From UBA932 sp031548545 (GTDB taxonomy: Bacteria; Bacteroidota; Bacteroidia; Bacteroidales; UBA932), in contig JAVBQY010000033.1 of assembly GCA_031548545.1 (NCBI GenBank), forward strand, positions 1-22,667: a DNA stretch of 22,667 nt. Direction: 5' to 3'. Made by a program: the position numbers and the translations under genes. A model generated the notes under the pieces. The model was not told the origin of the DNA. It made no database searches and saw only the letters and a list, made by a program, of their open reading frames with translations. This document shows, in pieces, positions 6,750-15,859 of this stretch (position 1 is its first letter; every line of letters begins with the position of its first letter).

Positions 6750-7648
6750 CGTAACAAATCTATAAAACAGTCTTCGATATTGGGGACTATAGCCTGGAGC
6801 TGCAGGTCTGTCATTCCCTCTGCCTCCAGGTAGCGGAGTATTTCCTGTTGTTTTGCGGGGCTGTCGTCTTTAAAAGAAACGTGAAGAAATTCGCCGAAGG
6901 TAAAACAGCTTTCCACATTGTCGTGTGAGCGCAAGAGGAGGAGGAGGCGGTAGATATCCCGGGCCCTGACGGCGTATAAATTCCGTTTATAGCTTCGCAC
7001 AATATTTTCGGGACTGTCTACCTGGAGTATATTTCCGCCTTGTATGAGGGCTATACGGTCGCACAGGCTGGCCTCATCCATATAGGGCGTGGATACCAGT
7101 ATGGTGATGTCTTGTTGTTTGAGCCCTTTGAGCATTTCCCAGAACTCCTGGCGGCTCACGGCGTCAACACCGGTGGTGGGTTCGTCAAGCACCAGTACCG
7201 CCGGCCGGTGGATGAGGGCGCAGCAGAGGGCCAGCTTTTGTTTCATGCCGCCGGAGAGTGCGCCGGCCCTGCGTTTTCTGAAGGGCTCGATCTGGCTGTA
7301 TATGGGGCGTATCAACTCGTAATTCTCCTTCACCGTGGTGCCGAAGATGGTGGCAAAGAATTGCAGGTTCTCTTCCATCGACAGGTCCTGGTACAGTGAG
7401 AATTTTCCGGGCATATAGCCGATGTTGTTGCGGATGAAACGGTAGTCCTTTACCACATCGCGGCCGTCAAGTGTGGCGGTGCCGCTATCGGGCAGCAGCA
7501 GCGTGGTAAGGATGCGCAGCAGGGTGGTTTTTCCGGCGCCGTCGGGGCCTATGAGCCCGAACAGTTCTCCTTTCTCCACCGTGAAACTTGCGTTGGCGAG
7601 CGCCTTTACTTCACCGTATGACTTTGATATGTTGTTAAGGCAGATCAT
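6746..7648 (-). CDS. ABC transporter ATPase, YbhF N-half-like
   Basis: 300 residues. Walker A is GPDGAGKTT (34-42), signature LSGGMKQ (131-137) and Walker B VLVLDEPTTGVD (151-162). The switch region reads STPYMDEAS, with Pro where the catalytic His normally stands. The Asp in Walker A and the absent His are also features of the N-terminal half of E. coli YbhF. A C-terminal extension of about 85 residues follows the ATPase core and ends in EDCFIDLLR, the pattern that precedes the second domain in fused YbhF. It overlaps both neighbours by 4 bp within the exporter operon. Confidence 0.92.
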   Translation of the reverse strand: MICLNNISKSYGEVKALANASFTVEKGELFGLIGPDGAGKTTLLRILTTLLLPDSGTATLDGRDVVKDYRFIRNNIGYMPGKFSLYQDLSMEENLQFFATIFGTTVKENYELIRPIYSQIEPFRKRRAGALSGGMKQKLALCCALIHRPAVLVLDEPTTGVDAVSRQEFWEMLKGLKQQDITILVSTPYMDEASLCDRIALIQGGNILQVDSPENIVRSYKRNLYAVRARDIYRLLLLLRSHDNVESCFTFGEFLHVSFKDDSPAKQQEILRYLEAEGMTDLQLQAIVPNIEDCFIDLLR

Positions 7649-8526
7649 TGAAATTTCACTTCGCCGGGCATGCCTATTTTAATGCTGCCGTCGTTCTTTA
7701 CCAGTATTTTCACGGCATATACCAGGTTTACCCGTTCTTTCCGCGTCTGGATAATCTTGGGGGTAAACTCCGCCTTGTCGGAAACCCAGATGACTTCGCC
7801 TTCTATGGATTGCATCGCGCCGTCTTCCATGTCAAAAAATACGGTGGCTTTCTGTCCGGTTTTAATGCCGGAGAGTTGCGTCTCACTGATGTATGCCTTG
7901 AGTTTCATCTGCTGCACATCGCCTACTTTAAAGATAGGCCGCCCTACGGTCATCATTTCGCCGGCCTCCGCATATTTTACCAGAACGGTTCCTTCCTGCG
8001 GATTGGTGATCAGACATTTTGAGATCTCATTGTCTGTTTGTGCAATTTGTGCGCGGAGGGCGTTCAATTGGCTTTGCAGCGATGCCTTCTGGCTTTCTAT
8101 GGCGCTGATCTGCTTGTTGGCCATATCAATGCCGCCTTGTACATCGTCTAATTGTTTCTGCGTGGCTGCACCGTCCTTCATCATGTTATTGATGCGCTTC
8201 AGGTCTTTGTTGAGGTTGGCGATCTGCTGCTCCTGTACTGCTGCCTGCGCTTTCAGTATGGGGAATTGCGCCTGGGTGGCGGCATATTGCGCTACAAGTT
8301 GTTGCTTGCCGAAATGAAGTGTGGAGGTGTCGATGACGCCCACGAGCGCTCCGGCCTTGAGTGGGTAACCCTCTTCAATAGTCAACCATTGGATCTGTCC
8401 GTTGCCCTGGGCGGATACAATGACCTCCCGGGCCTCGAAATTACCATAGGCATCCGCCTGTTCTTTATTCCCGCAGGAAATCACGGCAACCATTGCCGCC
8501 ATTAGTAGTATAATCTGTCTCATCAT
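7645..8526 (-). CDS. HlyD-family periplasmic adaptor lipoprotein (YbhG-like)
   Basis: 293 residues. The signal peptide ends in the lipobox VISC with Cys18, so it should be a lipoprotein anchored in the periplasm. A split barrel-sandwich (lipoyl-like) domain flanks a long coiled-coil hairpin (about residues 60-165, rich in Gln/Ala/Leu/Lys). A beta-barrel segment (KLKAYISETQLSGIKTGQKA) follows. This is the membrane-fusion protein that would join the ABC permeases to the TolC-type channel encoded upstream. Its end overlaps the ATPase start by 4 bp, so stoichiometric co-expression is likely. Confidence 0.92.
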   Translation of the reverse strand: MMRQIILLMAAMVAVISCGNKEQADAYGNFEAREVIVSAQGNGQIQWLTIEEGYPLKAGALVGVIDTSTLHFGKQQLVAQYAATQAQFPILKAQAAVQEQQIANLNKDLKRINNMMKDGAATQKQLDDVQGGIDMANKQISAIESQKASLQSQLNALRAQIAQTDNEISKCLITNPQEGTVLVKYAEAGEMMTVGRPIFKVGDVQQMKLKAYISETQLSGIKTGQKATVFFDMEDGAMQSIEGEVIWVSDKAEFTPKIIQTRKERVNLVYAVKILVKNDGSIKIGMPGEVKFQ

Positions 8527-8555
8527 TAATTATTCATTATTCACTATTCACTATT

Positions 8556-9833
8556 CTACTGTCCCAGTGTCATCAGGTAATCCAACTTCGCTTTTACCAA
8601 TTGTACCCTGGTGGTTTCGGTGCTGATGCGCGCCTGGGTTTCCGCATTGAGGTCGGCAATGTAATCACTGGTGGTGATCGTTCCGTTGTCTAACTGCGAG
8701 GCGCTCTCTTTGGTGATGGTCTTGCGTAGCTCTACTATCTCCATGTCCTGTTTCAGCAAGGCTTCCTGCTTGCGGATATCGGCCCGCCTTTGTTGGGCCT
8801 GAGTGCGTACATTGATGTCGTAGGCGGCTTTTTGGTTGGCCATAAGGTTGGACTGCAGGTCGAGGTTCTTTTTTTGTTTGTGTACCAGGTTGCCGTCCCA
8901 GGGGGTCCAGTTCAGTTTGATGCCGACGATGTAGAAGGGATCAAAATCATTGGACAACATATTCAGGCCGGGCCGGCCGTAGCCTAAATTGCCGTAAGCC
9001 TGTATGGTCGGGGTAAGCTGGCTGTTCAGCACACTTTTGTTGGCCTCTATACGGCTGATCCGGCTGTCGAAGGCCTGCATCTCCGGCCGCTTATTGTCCA
9101 AGCCCTTGTCGGGTAGGGGCGCCACCTCCGGTGTCTTAAAGGCGCTTTGCTCATTGAACTCCTCGCCGGTGAGCAGTGATAGCAGTTGCACGTAGGTTTG
9201 CCGGTTGACGGTGGCTTCCGTCAGTTGTTTTTCAACGCTGCGCAGTTGTACTTCCAGCAGGTTCAGGTCTCGCTGCAATACCACGCCGTTGTTTAAGGCG
9301 GAGCGGGTGTGCCTGATGCGCTCTTCGAGCACCTGCTTGGTGAGCAGCAGGTTTTCGCCGGCTTTTTGTTGCAGCAGCCCGCTGAAATATACCTGCATGA
9401 CCTGTTGCTCTACATTCAACAGGTCGGCCTCATTCATTTGCTGTTGTTCCTGTGTGCTGAGCCGTTCCATATTTTTATTGGCGTGGCTGCGGTTGCCGTC
9501 AAAAATGGTTTGCTGTATGCTCAGGGTGGCGCGGTACTGGTCTCTGGCCGGTTTTTCCATCCCCAGGTCGAAGGGCAGTTGTCCCGGGAACCAGGTTACC
9601 TCCGACTGGTAGGAAGCTTCGGCGGCAACGTTCAATTTGGGGAAATAGCTGGCCGTCGACAGACTTTTCAGCGTGAGTTCCAGTGACTGTTCATACAGCC
9701 CCTGTTGCCGGGCCAGGGGGTAGTTCCGGCGGGCCAGTGCGCGGCACTGCGACAGCTCCAGCGTGTCCGCAGCCTGCAATTGTATGCAGAGCAGCAGGCT
9801 AAAGAGTAGGGCGCATGTTTTTATTATTCTCAT
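8556..9833 (-). CDS. TolC-family outer-membrane efflux channel
   Basis: 425 residues with a cleavable signal peptide (hydrophobic LLFSLLLCIQ, predicted cleavage near QAADTL) and the two repeated helical-hairpin/beta segments typical of OEP/TolC proteins. These include ANKNMERLSTQEQQQMNEA and the end segment IADLNAETQARISTET. It provides the outer-membrane duct for the adaptor and ABC exporter encoded downstream. The 29-bp gap before the adaptor gene contains short ATTCACT-type repeats and no promoter I can identify. The upstream phosphatase gene ends 18 bp before this start, so one transcript is likely. Confidence 0.92.
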   Translation of the reverse strand: MRIIKTCALLFSLLLCIQLQAADTLELSQCRALARRNYPLARQQGLYEQSLELTLKSLSTASYFPKLNVAAEASYQSEVTWFPGQLPFDLGMEKPARDQYRATLSIQQTIFDGNRSHANKNMERLSTQEQQQMNEADLLNVEQQVMQVYFSGLLQQKAGENLLLTKQVLEERIRHTRSALNNGVVLQRDLNLLEVQLRSVEKQLTEATVNRQTYVQLLSLLTGEEFNEQSAFKTPEVAPLPDKGLDNKRPEMQAFDSRISRIEANKSVLNSQLTPTIQAYGNLGYGRPGLNMLSNDFDPFYIVGIKLNWTPWDGNLVHKQKKNLDLQSNLMANQKAAYDINVRTQAQQRRADIRKQEALLKQDMEIVELRKTITKESASQLDNGTITTSDYIADLNAETQARISTETTRVQLVKAKLDYLMTLGQ

Positions 9834-9851
9834 GGTATACTATGAATTATA

Positions 9852-10691
9852 CTAAATACTATGGCTTTTCCAACCCTTGTCGAAATACCACACTTCCTTT
9901 ATGCCCTGTTCTTTGGCCAGGACCAGGGCTTCATCAATCAGCAGCCCGAACTCACCGGGCTTATGCGCATCACTGTTAACCATGACCGGAAGCTGCAGTT
10001 CCGCCATTTTTTTCCAGAGGTAAAGCCCCGGAAAATAGTCGGCATAGCGCTGCTTGTAAATGCCGCGGGTATTGATTTCGCAAATGCAGCCGCTTTCTTT
10101 GACCAGTTGGAGGGTTTCCATGACCAGTTGATTATACCATGCATCCTCTTCGGTGAAATAGCGGCCCTTGTTGTTCATCTTCACCTTGTCCAGGTGGCCG
10201 ATAATGTCCGGGCGCTGGCGGGTAATCATGCTGTTGGTCTGCTCGTAGAAGGCTTTTACGGCCGCTTTGATATCATTACCAAAGACCTCTTTCAGCCCCT
10301 CATCATACGTCTCGGTTTTACTGCCGTCGGTAAACCATAATTGCTGTGTGCCGGCTGCCGCTACCAGGTGTACGGAGCCGATGATATAGTCAAGGCCATA
10401 CTGCTGTTTCAGGGCGCTGATATCTTCCGAAATGCCGGGGATATAGTCGGCTTCCAGCCCCAGGGCTATATTTACCTGTCCGGCATAGCTTTGTTGCAGC
10501 CGGCGGATCAGCGCCACATACTCCTCCATCTGTTCTGCCCGTATGGCAAAAGTATTTTCAAAAGGCAGAGGAGAATGTCCTGAAAACCCTATATGTGTAA
10601 ATCCTTTATTGATAGCTTCTTCTATATAGGCCTCCGGGCTGCTGTTTCCGTCGCAAAAGTAACTGTGGGTATGGTAATTGGATTTTATCAT
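9852..10691 (-). CDS. PHP-family histidinol-phosphatase (HisJ/HisK type)
   Basis: About 279 residues from the Met of MIKSNYHTHS; a Met six codons further upstream (10709) is an alternative. PHP metal-binding motifs are visible: HTH (7-9), FSGH (His39), GLEADY (Glu80), GSVH (His108) and the C-terminal NSDAH. In this family they bind a metal cluster that hydrolyses histidinol phosphate to histidinol, the penultimate step of histidine synthesis. It lies 18 bp ahead of the TolC-type gene and probably heads the exporter transcript, an association with no obvious functional link. A TATATTTG box at 10703-10696 lies very close to the start, so promoter and start assignments conflict slightly. Confidence 0.85.
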   Translation of the reverse strand: MIKSNYHTHSYFCDGNSSPEAYIEEAINKGFTHIGFSGHSPLPFENTFAIRAEQMEEYVALIRRLQQSYAGQVNIALGLEADYIPGISEDISALKQQYGLDYIIGSVHLVAAAGTQQLWFTDGSKTETYDEGLKEVFGNDIKAAVKAFYEQTNSMITRQRPDIIGHLDKVKMNNKGRYFTEEDAWYNQLVMETLQLVKESGCICEINTRGIYKQRYADYFPGLYLWKKMAELQLPVMVNSDAHKPGEFGLLIDEALVLAKEQGIKEVWYFDKGWKSHSI

Positions 10692-10724
10692 ACGGCAAAT
10701 ATAGTACAAATCCGGGATTCTTAC

Positions 10725-10732
10725 TAACTTTG
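10725..10732 (+). promoter_or_regulatory. Probable -7 element for the DUF5686 gene
   Basis: TAACTTTG matches TAnnTTTG about 22 bp before the ATG at 10754. No good TTTG is present 19-21 bp upstream, so the promoter is only half-supported. A divergent TATATTTG (10703-10696) serves the minus strand. Confidence 0.4.
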
Positions 10733-10753
10733 TCCCTTTAGTTGTATCTGCTG

Positions 10754-13273
10754 ATGCTTGCTCGCCAATCTCTTATCCTGTTATTACTGCTCTTGCTGCT
10801 GCCGGTCTTGTCGGTGGCGCAGGGAACGCTTTGGATATCAGGTTATGTGACGGATGAGGAAGACCATGAGCCTTTGCCCCTGGTATCGGTGTTGCTTAAG
10901 GACACCCATAAAGGTACTACAACGGATGAAAAAGGCTATTTTAAAATTAAACTACCCGGTGATACCGCCGCTGTTTTAGTCTTTCAATATGTGGGCTATG
11001 AAACCAGGACGCTCAAAGTAGGGGAGCTGATGCGGCGAAAGGAGCGTACGGTCAATATCCAGCTAAAGGCGGTGAATGAACTGGACGCCATCATTGTGAG
11101 GCCGGGCGAAAATCCGGCCCATCCGATTATCCGTAAAATCATCGCTTCCAAAGAGCGGAATAATCCTGATAATCTTCCGGCGCAGCAGAGCGATGTGTAT
11201 ACGAAGTCGCTCGTACAGTTGAAGAATATGACCCGCTCGGCCGTAGACAGTATGGCCATTTTAAAATCCCTGAGACAGGCGGTCCTGCCTCAGGATGATA
11301 CTACCGGCCTCTATAGCCTGCCTTTGTTGTTTACTGAGGAACTCAAAACAACGGTGCGGCAGCGCGATCCTTATGTCTCCTATTCCATTCCGGGGGGGAA
11401 ATTCAGCAAAGGGGTTCCGGTGCTGGAAAATACAGGTTTTGTGGATGACTATATCCATATCTTCAGCCGGGAATTGAACTTCTACAACGATAATTTATTT
11501 TTGCAGAATACTCCCCTGGTCAGTCCTGTTTCAAGCCTCGGATGGAGTTATTATGACTACCGCCTGGTCCGGGATACCGTATATAACCGTGAAAACGGCT
11601 TACGGGAATACAGGATACGGTTCACGCCGAAGAATCCGCGGGATGCGGTATTTACCGGCGAGCTTACGGTATATGACTCGCTGTTCGCCCTGAAGAAAAT
11701 AAGGGTGAAATTATCTCCGCAGTCCAACGTGCCTTACGTTATCCGCTATGAGGCCGAGCAAGAATACGGTTTGTCGGAGGGGCTCACGCCCTATGTTTCG
11801 CGCAGCCGGCTGGATGTGGATGTGCATTTCTGGAAGTTTAAAGACGATGGTGTGCATAGCGCTTTAAATGTCAATATTACTAACCATTATTACAATGTCA
11901 GCCTGCATCCGTTGGTCGATCCTGGGCTGGCCGGCCGGCCCCAGTATCAACTTTCCGGTCAGGAAATGGGGCTGCTCCGTTCAGATAGCCTGCTGATCCT
12001 GGAACAACAGATGACTGCGGCGCTTAACAGCCTGAACGAGGTGGGCTGGATTAAGGTGATGAGTAAGGTGATGGAGGTGGCCGGAAGCGGCTATATTCCC
12101 CTCGGTGCGGTGGACTTCGGGCCCTATCCCGGCACCTTCAAACGGAATGGTATGGAGGGCTTCCGGATAAATATCCCCTTGCGGACCAGTCTGACTTTTC
12201 ATCCTAATTTTTTTGCCGAAGGCTTTGTGGGGTATGGGTTTAGCGATGGGCGGTTTAAGGGGGGACTGGACCTTGGCTGGAAATTCAAGGGGCTGAAACG
12301 CCGGGTGCTTAGCCTGGGAGGCCTGTATGATTCTTACCGGGTAGGCAACCGGCCCGAGCATGTAAAAATGCTGAAAGAAAACGCCCTTTCCACGGATGAA
12401 GACCTGTTTCTGCTCACCATGTTCACGAAGCAGCCGGATAAGCGTTATACCATGCGCTACGGCGCCCATGTCGCTTATGAGCATGAGTGGTACAAGTGGC
12501 TGACCGGCACTTTCGGCTACAAACATTATACCCTGGAAACGGGGGATTATACCCCCTTCACCCATAATGGGGCGCCCGTGCCTGAATTCGGACAGCAGGA
12601 ATTGTCCCTGCAACTCCGCGTCTCCTCGGAAGACGAGCGGCAGTCCGACTTTTATACCCGCCGTACCTATATGGGTAACGGCAATATTCCTATCATCCAC
12701 CTGGAGTTGATTGGCGGCCGCTATCAGCTTGGCGGTGGCGGTGAAACGGGTTATTACGGCAAGGCCCACGCCGCAGTCAGGCATTTTGTCAATATTGGCG
12801 CCATGCAATTGCGCTATATGCTTGAAATGGGCCTGATCATGGGGGCGGTGCCTTTTCCGCTGCTGGAAGGACACCGCAGCTCGGAAACCTGGTTGTATTC
12901 GCCCTTCAAATTTGATCTGTTGTATGACTTTGCCTTGGCCAGCGATTTTTATACCTCATTGTTGCTGGAATATAATCTCAATGGCCTGTTGTTTAACCGT
13001 ATCCCCTTTGTTCGAGACTTGAATATCAAGGAAATGCTGACTTTTAAATTGTTGTATGGTTTCCAGGACCGTGAGCGGCATGCGCGGGTCCTGGATATGC
13101 CGGACTACGTATATGCCCTTAACTCGGATATCCCTTATATGGAGGTGGGTGTGGGGGTCAAAAATATTCTCCAGTTCTTTGGCCTTGCCTGTGTCTGGCG
13201 CGTGCCGGCCGGAGATGTGCCTTATGCCCGCGGTAATTTTTCGGTGGTGGGGCGGTTTTCTTTTGAATTATAA
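10754..13273 (+). CDS. DUF5686 / carboxypeptidase-regulatory-like outer-membrane protein
   Basis: 839 residues from the ATG at 10754; a TTG four codons upstream could extend it. A signal peptide with an unbroken run of leucines ends near SVAQ. A carboxypeptidase-regulatory-like beta-sandwich follows (ISGYVTDEEDHEPLPLVSV through GYETRTLKV, about residues 27-95), the plug-side domain common in Bacteroidota outer-membrane proteins. The remaining 700 residues match the DUF5686 pattern: repeated amphipathic strands and a C-terminal barrel ending in phenylalanine-rich RFSFEL. It should lie in the outer membrane; its cargo is unknown. Threonine aldolase starts 12 bp downstream, so the two may be co-transcribed. 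Confidence 0.88.
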   Translation: MLARQSLILLLLLLLLPVLSVAQGTLWISGYVTDEEDHEPLPLVSVLLKDTHKGTTTDEKGYFKIKLPGDTAAVLVFQYVGYETRTLKVGELMRRKERTVNIQLKAVNELDAIIVRPGENPAHPIIRKIIASKERNNPDNLPAQQSDVYTKSLVQLKNMTRSAVDSMAILKSLRQAVLPQDDTTGLYSLPLLFTEELKTTVRQRDPYVSYSIPGGKFSKGVPVLENTGFVDDYIHIFSRELNFYNDNLFLQNTPLVSPVSSLGWSYYDYRLVRDTVYNRENGLREYRIRFTPKNPRDAVFTGELTVYDSLFALKKIRVKLSPQSNVPYVIRYEAEQEYGLSEGLTPYVSRSRLDVDVHFWKFKDDGVHSALNVNITNHYYNVSLHPLVDPGLAGRPQYQLSGQEMGLLRSDSLLILEQQMTAALNSLNEVGWIKVMSKVMEVAGSGYIPLGAVDFGPYPGTFKRNGMEGFRINIPLRTSLTFHPNFFAEGFVGYGFSDGRFKGGLDLGWKFKGLKRRVLSLGGLYDSYRVGNRPEHVKMLKENALSTDEDLFLLTMFTKQPDKRYTMRYGAHVAYEHEWYKWLTGTFGYKHYTLETGDYTPFTHNGAPVPEFGQQELSLQLRVSSEDERQSDFYTRRTYMGNGNIPIIHLELIGGRYQLGGGGETGYYGKAHAAVRHFVNIGAMQLRYMLEMGLIMGAVPFPLLEGHRSSETWLYSPFKFDLLYDFALASDFYTSLLLEYNLNGLLFNRIPFVRDLNIKEMLTFKLLYGFQDRERHARVLDMPDYVYALNSDIPYMEVGVGVKNILQFFGLACVWRVPAGDVPYARGNFSVVGRFSFEL

Positions 13274-13285
13274 TTACACAATGAT

Positions 13286-14317
13286 ATGAAAAGTTTTGGA
13301 AGTGATAATCATTCCGGAGTACATCCTGCCATTTTGACTGCTATTGCGGCAGCGAATGTGGAACATGATATGGCCTATGGTGATGACCGGGTGACGGCCC
13401 GGCTGCAAGGCTTGTTCAAAGATCTGTTCGGCGAACAGGCCGAGGCCTTTCCCGTTTTTAACGGCACCGGCGCCAATGTGGTTTGCCTGAAAGCGATGAC
13501 ACAATCGCACCACGGCATTATTTGTGCGGAAACCGCCCATATCAATGTGGACGAGTGCGGCGCCCCCGAAAAGCACACGGGTTGTAAACTGCTGACCGTT
13601 CCTGCGGCGGATGGCAAGCTGACGCCGGAGGGCGTGAAAAAGCATTTTGAGGCTTTCGGCTTCCAGCACCACTCCCAGCCGAAGGTGATTTCCATTTCAC
13701 AGTCAACGGAATTGGGCACCCTGTATACCCCTGAAGAAATCAAAGCCCTGGCCGACCTGGCCCATGCCCATGCTATGTATTTGCATATTGACGGTTCCCG
13801 CCTTGCTAACGCGGCAGCCGCCCTGAACCTCCCGTTCCGGGCTTTCACTACGGATTGCGGGGTGGACGCCCTTTCTTTCGGCGGCACCAAGTGCGGCCTG
13901 CTGATGGGAGAGGTGGTGGTCTTCCTGCGCCCGGAATTGGCGCGTGAGGCGGTCTATGTGCGCAAGCAAGCCATGCAGTTGTATTCCAAAATGCGCTTTG
14001 TATCGGCGCAGTTTGAGGCTTTCCTGTCCGGCGGCGCTGACGGCCTGTGGCACACTATGGCCTCACACAGCAACCGTATGGCCGCTTTATTGAGCAATGC
14101 GTTGAGCCAACTTCCCGGGGTGCGCCTGGCCTATCCCACGCAGGCCAACGGGGTGTTTGTGGCCATGCCGCGTAAGGCCATTGACGCCTTGCTGGAAAAA
14201 TACTTCTTCTATGTCTGGAACGAAGAGCGCAATGAAATCCGCCTGATGTGCTCCTTTGATACCACAGAAGAAGATGTCCGGGCATTTATTGAGACGGCGA
14301 AAAGCGTATTAGACTGA
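13286..14317 (+). CDS. ltaE: Low-specificity L-threonine aldolase
   Basis: 343 residues, the usual length of the PLP-dependent beta-eliminating lyase/threonine aldolase family. It starts with the family pattern FGSDNHSGVHP. The PLP-binding region includes HIDGSRLANA (Asp169, Arg172) and the Schiff-base lysine in SFGGTKCG (Lys202). The enzyme cleaves L-threonine and L-allo-threonine to glycine and acetaldehyde in the cytosol. It lies 12 bp after the DUF5686 gene and 22 bp before the exonuclease gene, so an operon is plausible although the functions are unrelated. Confidence 0.92.
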   Translation: MKSFGSDNHSGVHPAILTAIAAANVEHDMAYGDDRVTARLQGLFKDLFGEQAEAFPVFNGTGANVVCLKAMTQSHHGIICAETAHINVDECGAPEKHTGCKLLTVPAADGKLTPEGVKKHFEAFGFQHHSQPKVISISQSTELGTLYTPEEIKALADLAHAHAMYLHIDGSRLANAAAALNLPFRAFTTDCGVDALSFGGTKCGLLMGEVVVFLRPELAREAVYVRKQAMQLYSKMRFVSAQFEAFLSGGADGLWHTMASHSNRMAALLSNALSQLPGVRLAYPTQANGVFVAMPRKAIDALLEKYFFYVWNEERNEIRLMCSFDTTEEDVRAFIETAKSVLD

Positions 14318-14339
14318 TTGTCCGGTTCAATTTTGTAGT

Positions 14340-14834
14340 ATGAAAGACTTTGCCGCCATAGATTTTGAGACCGCTAATGCCCAACCCTACAGCGTATGTA
14401 GCGTTGGCGTTGTTATTGTACGCAACGGGCTAATCACGGACCGGATTTACCACCTTATCCGTCCGCGCCCCAATGTATACACTTATTGGAATACCCGTGT
14501 GCATGGCCTTAGCCGTGAAGATACCGATACGGCCGCCGATTTTCCGGATGTTTGGGCGGCCATAGCCCCGCACATTGAAGGCCTGCCCCTGGTCGCCCAT
14601 AATGCCCCTTTTGACGAGGGTTGTTTAAAAGCTGTTTTTGCCCTGTACCACCTGGCTTATCCGGACTATACCTTTCATTGCACCTGCCGCGCCTCACGCC
14701 GGACTTTCGGCAAGCAGCTGCCCAACCACCGCCTGCCCACGGTGGCTGCCCATTGCGGCTATGACCTCAGTAACCACCATCACGCCCTGGCCGACGCCGA
14801 GGCCTGCGCCGTGATTGCACAAAGGGTACTGTAA
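14340..14834 (+). CDS. DEDDh 3'-5' exonuclease (DnaQ-like)
   Basis: 164 residues, a stand-alone exonuclease domain. Catalytic residues are visible in order: Asp8 and Glu10 (IDFET, ExoI), Asp92 (HNAPFD, ExoII), and His147 and Asp152 (HHALADAEA, ExoIII). Such proteins degrade DNA or RNA from the 3' end and resemble the polymerase III epsilon subunit. Without a polymerase or helicase domain the exact substrate is undetermined. It ends 26 bp before a strong hairpin shared with the convergent DUF4136 gene. Confidence 0.88.
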   Translation: MKDFAAIDFETANAQPYSVCSVGVVIVRNGLITDRIYHLIRPRPNVYTYWNTRVHGLSREDTDTAADFPDVWAAIAPHIEGLPLVAHNAPFDEGCLKAVFALYHLAYPDYTFHCTCRASRRTFGKQLPNHRLPTVAAHCGYDLSNHHHALADAEACAVIAQRVL

Positions 14835-14854
14835 GCAGTGTCTCAATTTGATAT

Positions 14855-14883
14855 AAAAAACCGTCCGGTATTTGGCCGGACGG
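14855..14883 (-). terminator. Intrinsic terminator between convergent genes
   Basis: CCGTCCGG (14861-14868) and CCGGACGG (14876-14883) form a perfect 8-bp stem with a 7-nt loop. On the minus strand six T residues follow immediately, so it terminates the DUF4136 gene. On the plus strand only a delayed TTTTT follows, so it may also serve the exonuclease gene, more weakly. Confidence 0.85.
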
Positions 14884-14915
14884 GTGTCATTTTTAGCAGG
14901 ATACTATAAGGTGTG

Positions 14916-15512
14916 TTATTTTTTGGCGGGTGCCGGAACAGGGAACTTGTCAAACAAGGCATTCATGGCCTTATCCAGATTCTGCTCACGCTTTTCTGTA
15001 TTGCTGGCTGCATCCAGAATTTTGGTTACGGAGCCATGCCATAACATACTGTTGCCTTTGGTATCTACCAGGTCAAACAATAGTGTGCCGTTTACGTAGG
15101 TATCATAGCTGATTTGTGTCGTAGCCATCCAGGGATAAGCGCCCCAGGCATAGCCCATGCGTGCGCCCCAGTAGTAAGGGGCGACTCCGCCGCCATAACC
15201 GGTGGTAGTGGCGGTCGCCGTCTTGTCAACGGTTAACATAACGCCAAGATTTATAGTTAAATCCGGGTTTTCACCTTCCGGCGCCAGGCTAAAGCCCCTT
15301 TCCACCATTTGTTTTGTAATAGATTGTTGAATAACAATTACATGCGCCATGGTGAAAGGCTTGGGTATTTTGTTCACATCTACCTTGGCGTAGCCAAAAG
15401 TTTTATATTTTGAATAATCAGCCGACTTGTCGACCACGAAACTCGCCACCTTAAATGATGAGCAACTCATCAAACCTATGGCGGCAATACAAAGGAATAG
15501 AATTTTTTTCAT
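14916..15512 (-). CDS. DUF4136 lipoprotein
   Basis: 198 residues. The signal peptide ends in the lipobox LMSC (Cys17). The body has the DUF4136 pattern: DKSADYSKYKTFGYA near the start, an amphipathic Met/Arg segment (ITKQMVERGF), a Gly/Tyr/Trp-rich centre and YVNGTLLFDLVDTKGNSMLWHG near the end. DUF4136 proteins are small envelope lipoproteins of unknown function, frequent in Bacteroidota. A TAGATTTG box (15565-15558) upstream may drive it, though its -33 element is weak. It diverges from the tRNA-Gly promoter. Confidence 0.85.
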   Translation of the reverse strand: MKKILFLCIAAIGLMSCSSFKVASFVVDKSADYSKYKTFGYAKVDVNKIPKPFTMAHVIVIQQSITKQMVERGFSLAPEGENPDLTINLGVMLTVDKTATATTTGYGGGVAPYYWGARMGYAWGAYPWMATTQISYDTYVNGTLLFDLVDTKGNSMLWHGSVTKILDAASNTEKREQNLDKAMNALFDKFPVPAPAKK

Positions 15513-15590
15513 AACTGGTTGTATAGTTGGTTTATTTTTATGCTATCTGTTATGGCACAAATCTACAAAATCCATGCCAAAGAAAAAAAA

Positions 15591-15621
15591 TTTGGAGATT
15601 AAAAAAAAATACGTACCTTTG
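15591..15621 (+). promoter_or_regulatory. Bacteroides-type promoter for tRNA-Gly
   Basis: TTTG (15591-15594), a 19-bp spacer and TACCTTTG (15614-15621) match the consensus exactly. The tRNA begins 11 nt after the -7 box. Confidence 0.8.
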
Positions 15622-15632
15622 CCCTCCCATTT

Positions 15633-15705
<73 letters not shown>

Positions 15706-15706
15706 C

Positions 15707-15743
15707 AAAAAAAACCTCTGTCTTAAACCACGAGGTTTTTTTT
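15707..15743 (+). terminator. Intrinsic terminator after tRNA-Gly
   Basis: A run of eight A plus CCTC (15707-15718) pairs with GAGG plus a run of eight T (15732-15743), giving a 12-bp stem and T-tract. The A-rich left arm makes it potentially bidirectional. Confidence 0.8.
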
Positions 15744-15764
15744 ATACTTGTTCTTAGAATTGTT

Positions 15765-15850
15765 GCCTGGGTGGTGGAATAGGTAGACACGCAGGACTTA
15801 AAATCCTGTGAGCAGTGATGCTTGTACGGGTTCGATTCCCGTCCCAGGTA
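15765..15850 (+). tRNA. tRNA-Leu (UAA)
   Basis: An 86-nt class II tRNA. The acceptor GCCTGGG pairs with CCCAGGT, the anticodon stem CAGGA/TCCTG encloses CTTAAAA with anticodon TAA, a long variable arm (GAGCAGTGATGCTTG) is present, and the T loop has GGTTCGATTCC. CCA is not encoded. It follows the tRNA-Gly terminator by 21 bp without an obvious promoter of its own. Confidence 0.95.
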
Positions 15851-15859
15851 CTTTTGATG

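Noticed and set aside
11981..12874. 297-codon minus-strand frame inside the DUF5686 gene
   Set aside because: It is a mirror frame of a well-supported gene, with His/Gln-rich composition and no recognisable domain.
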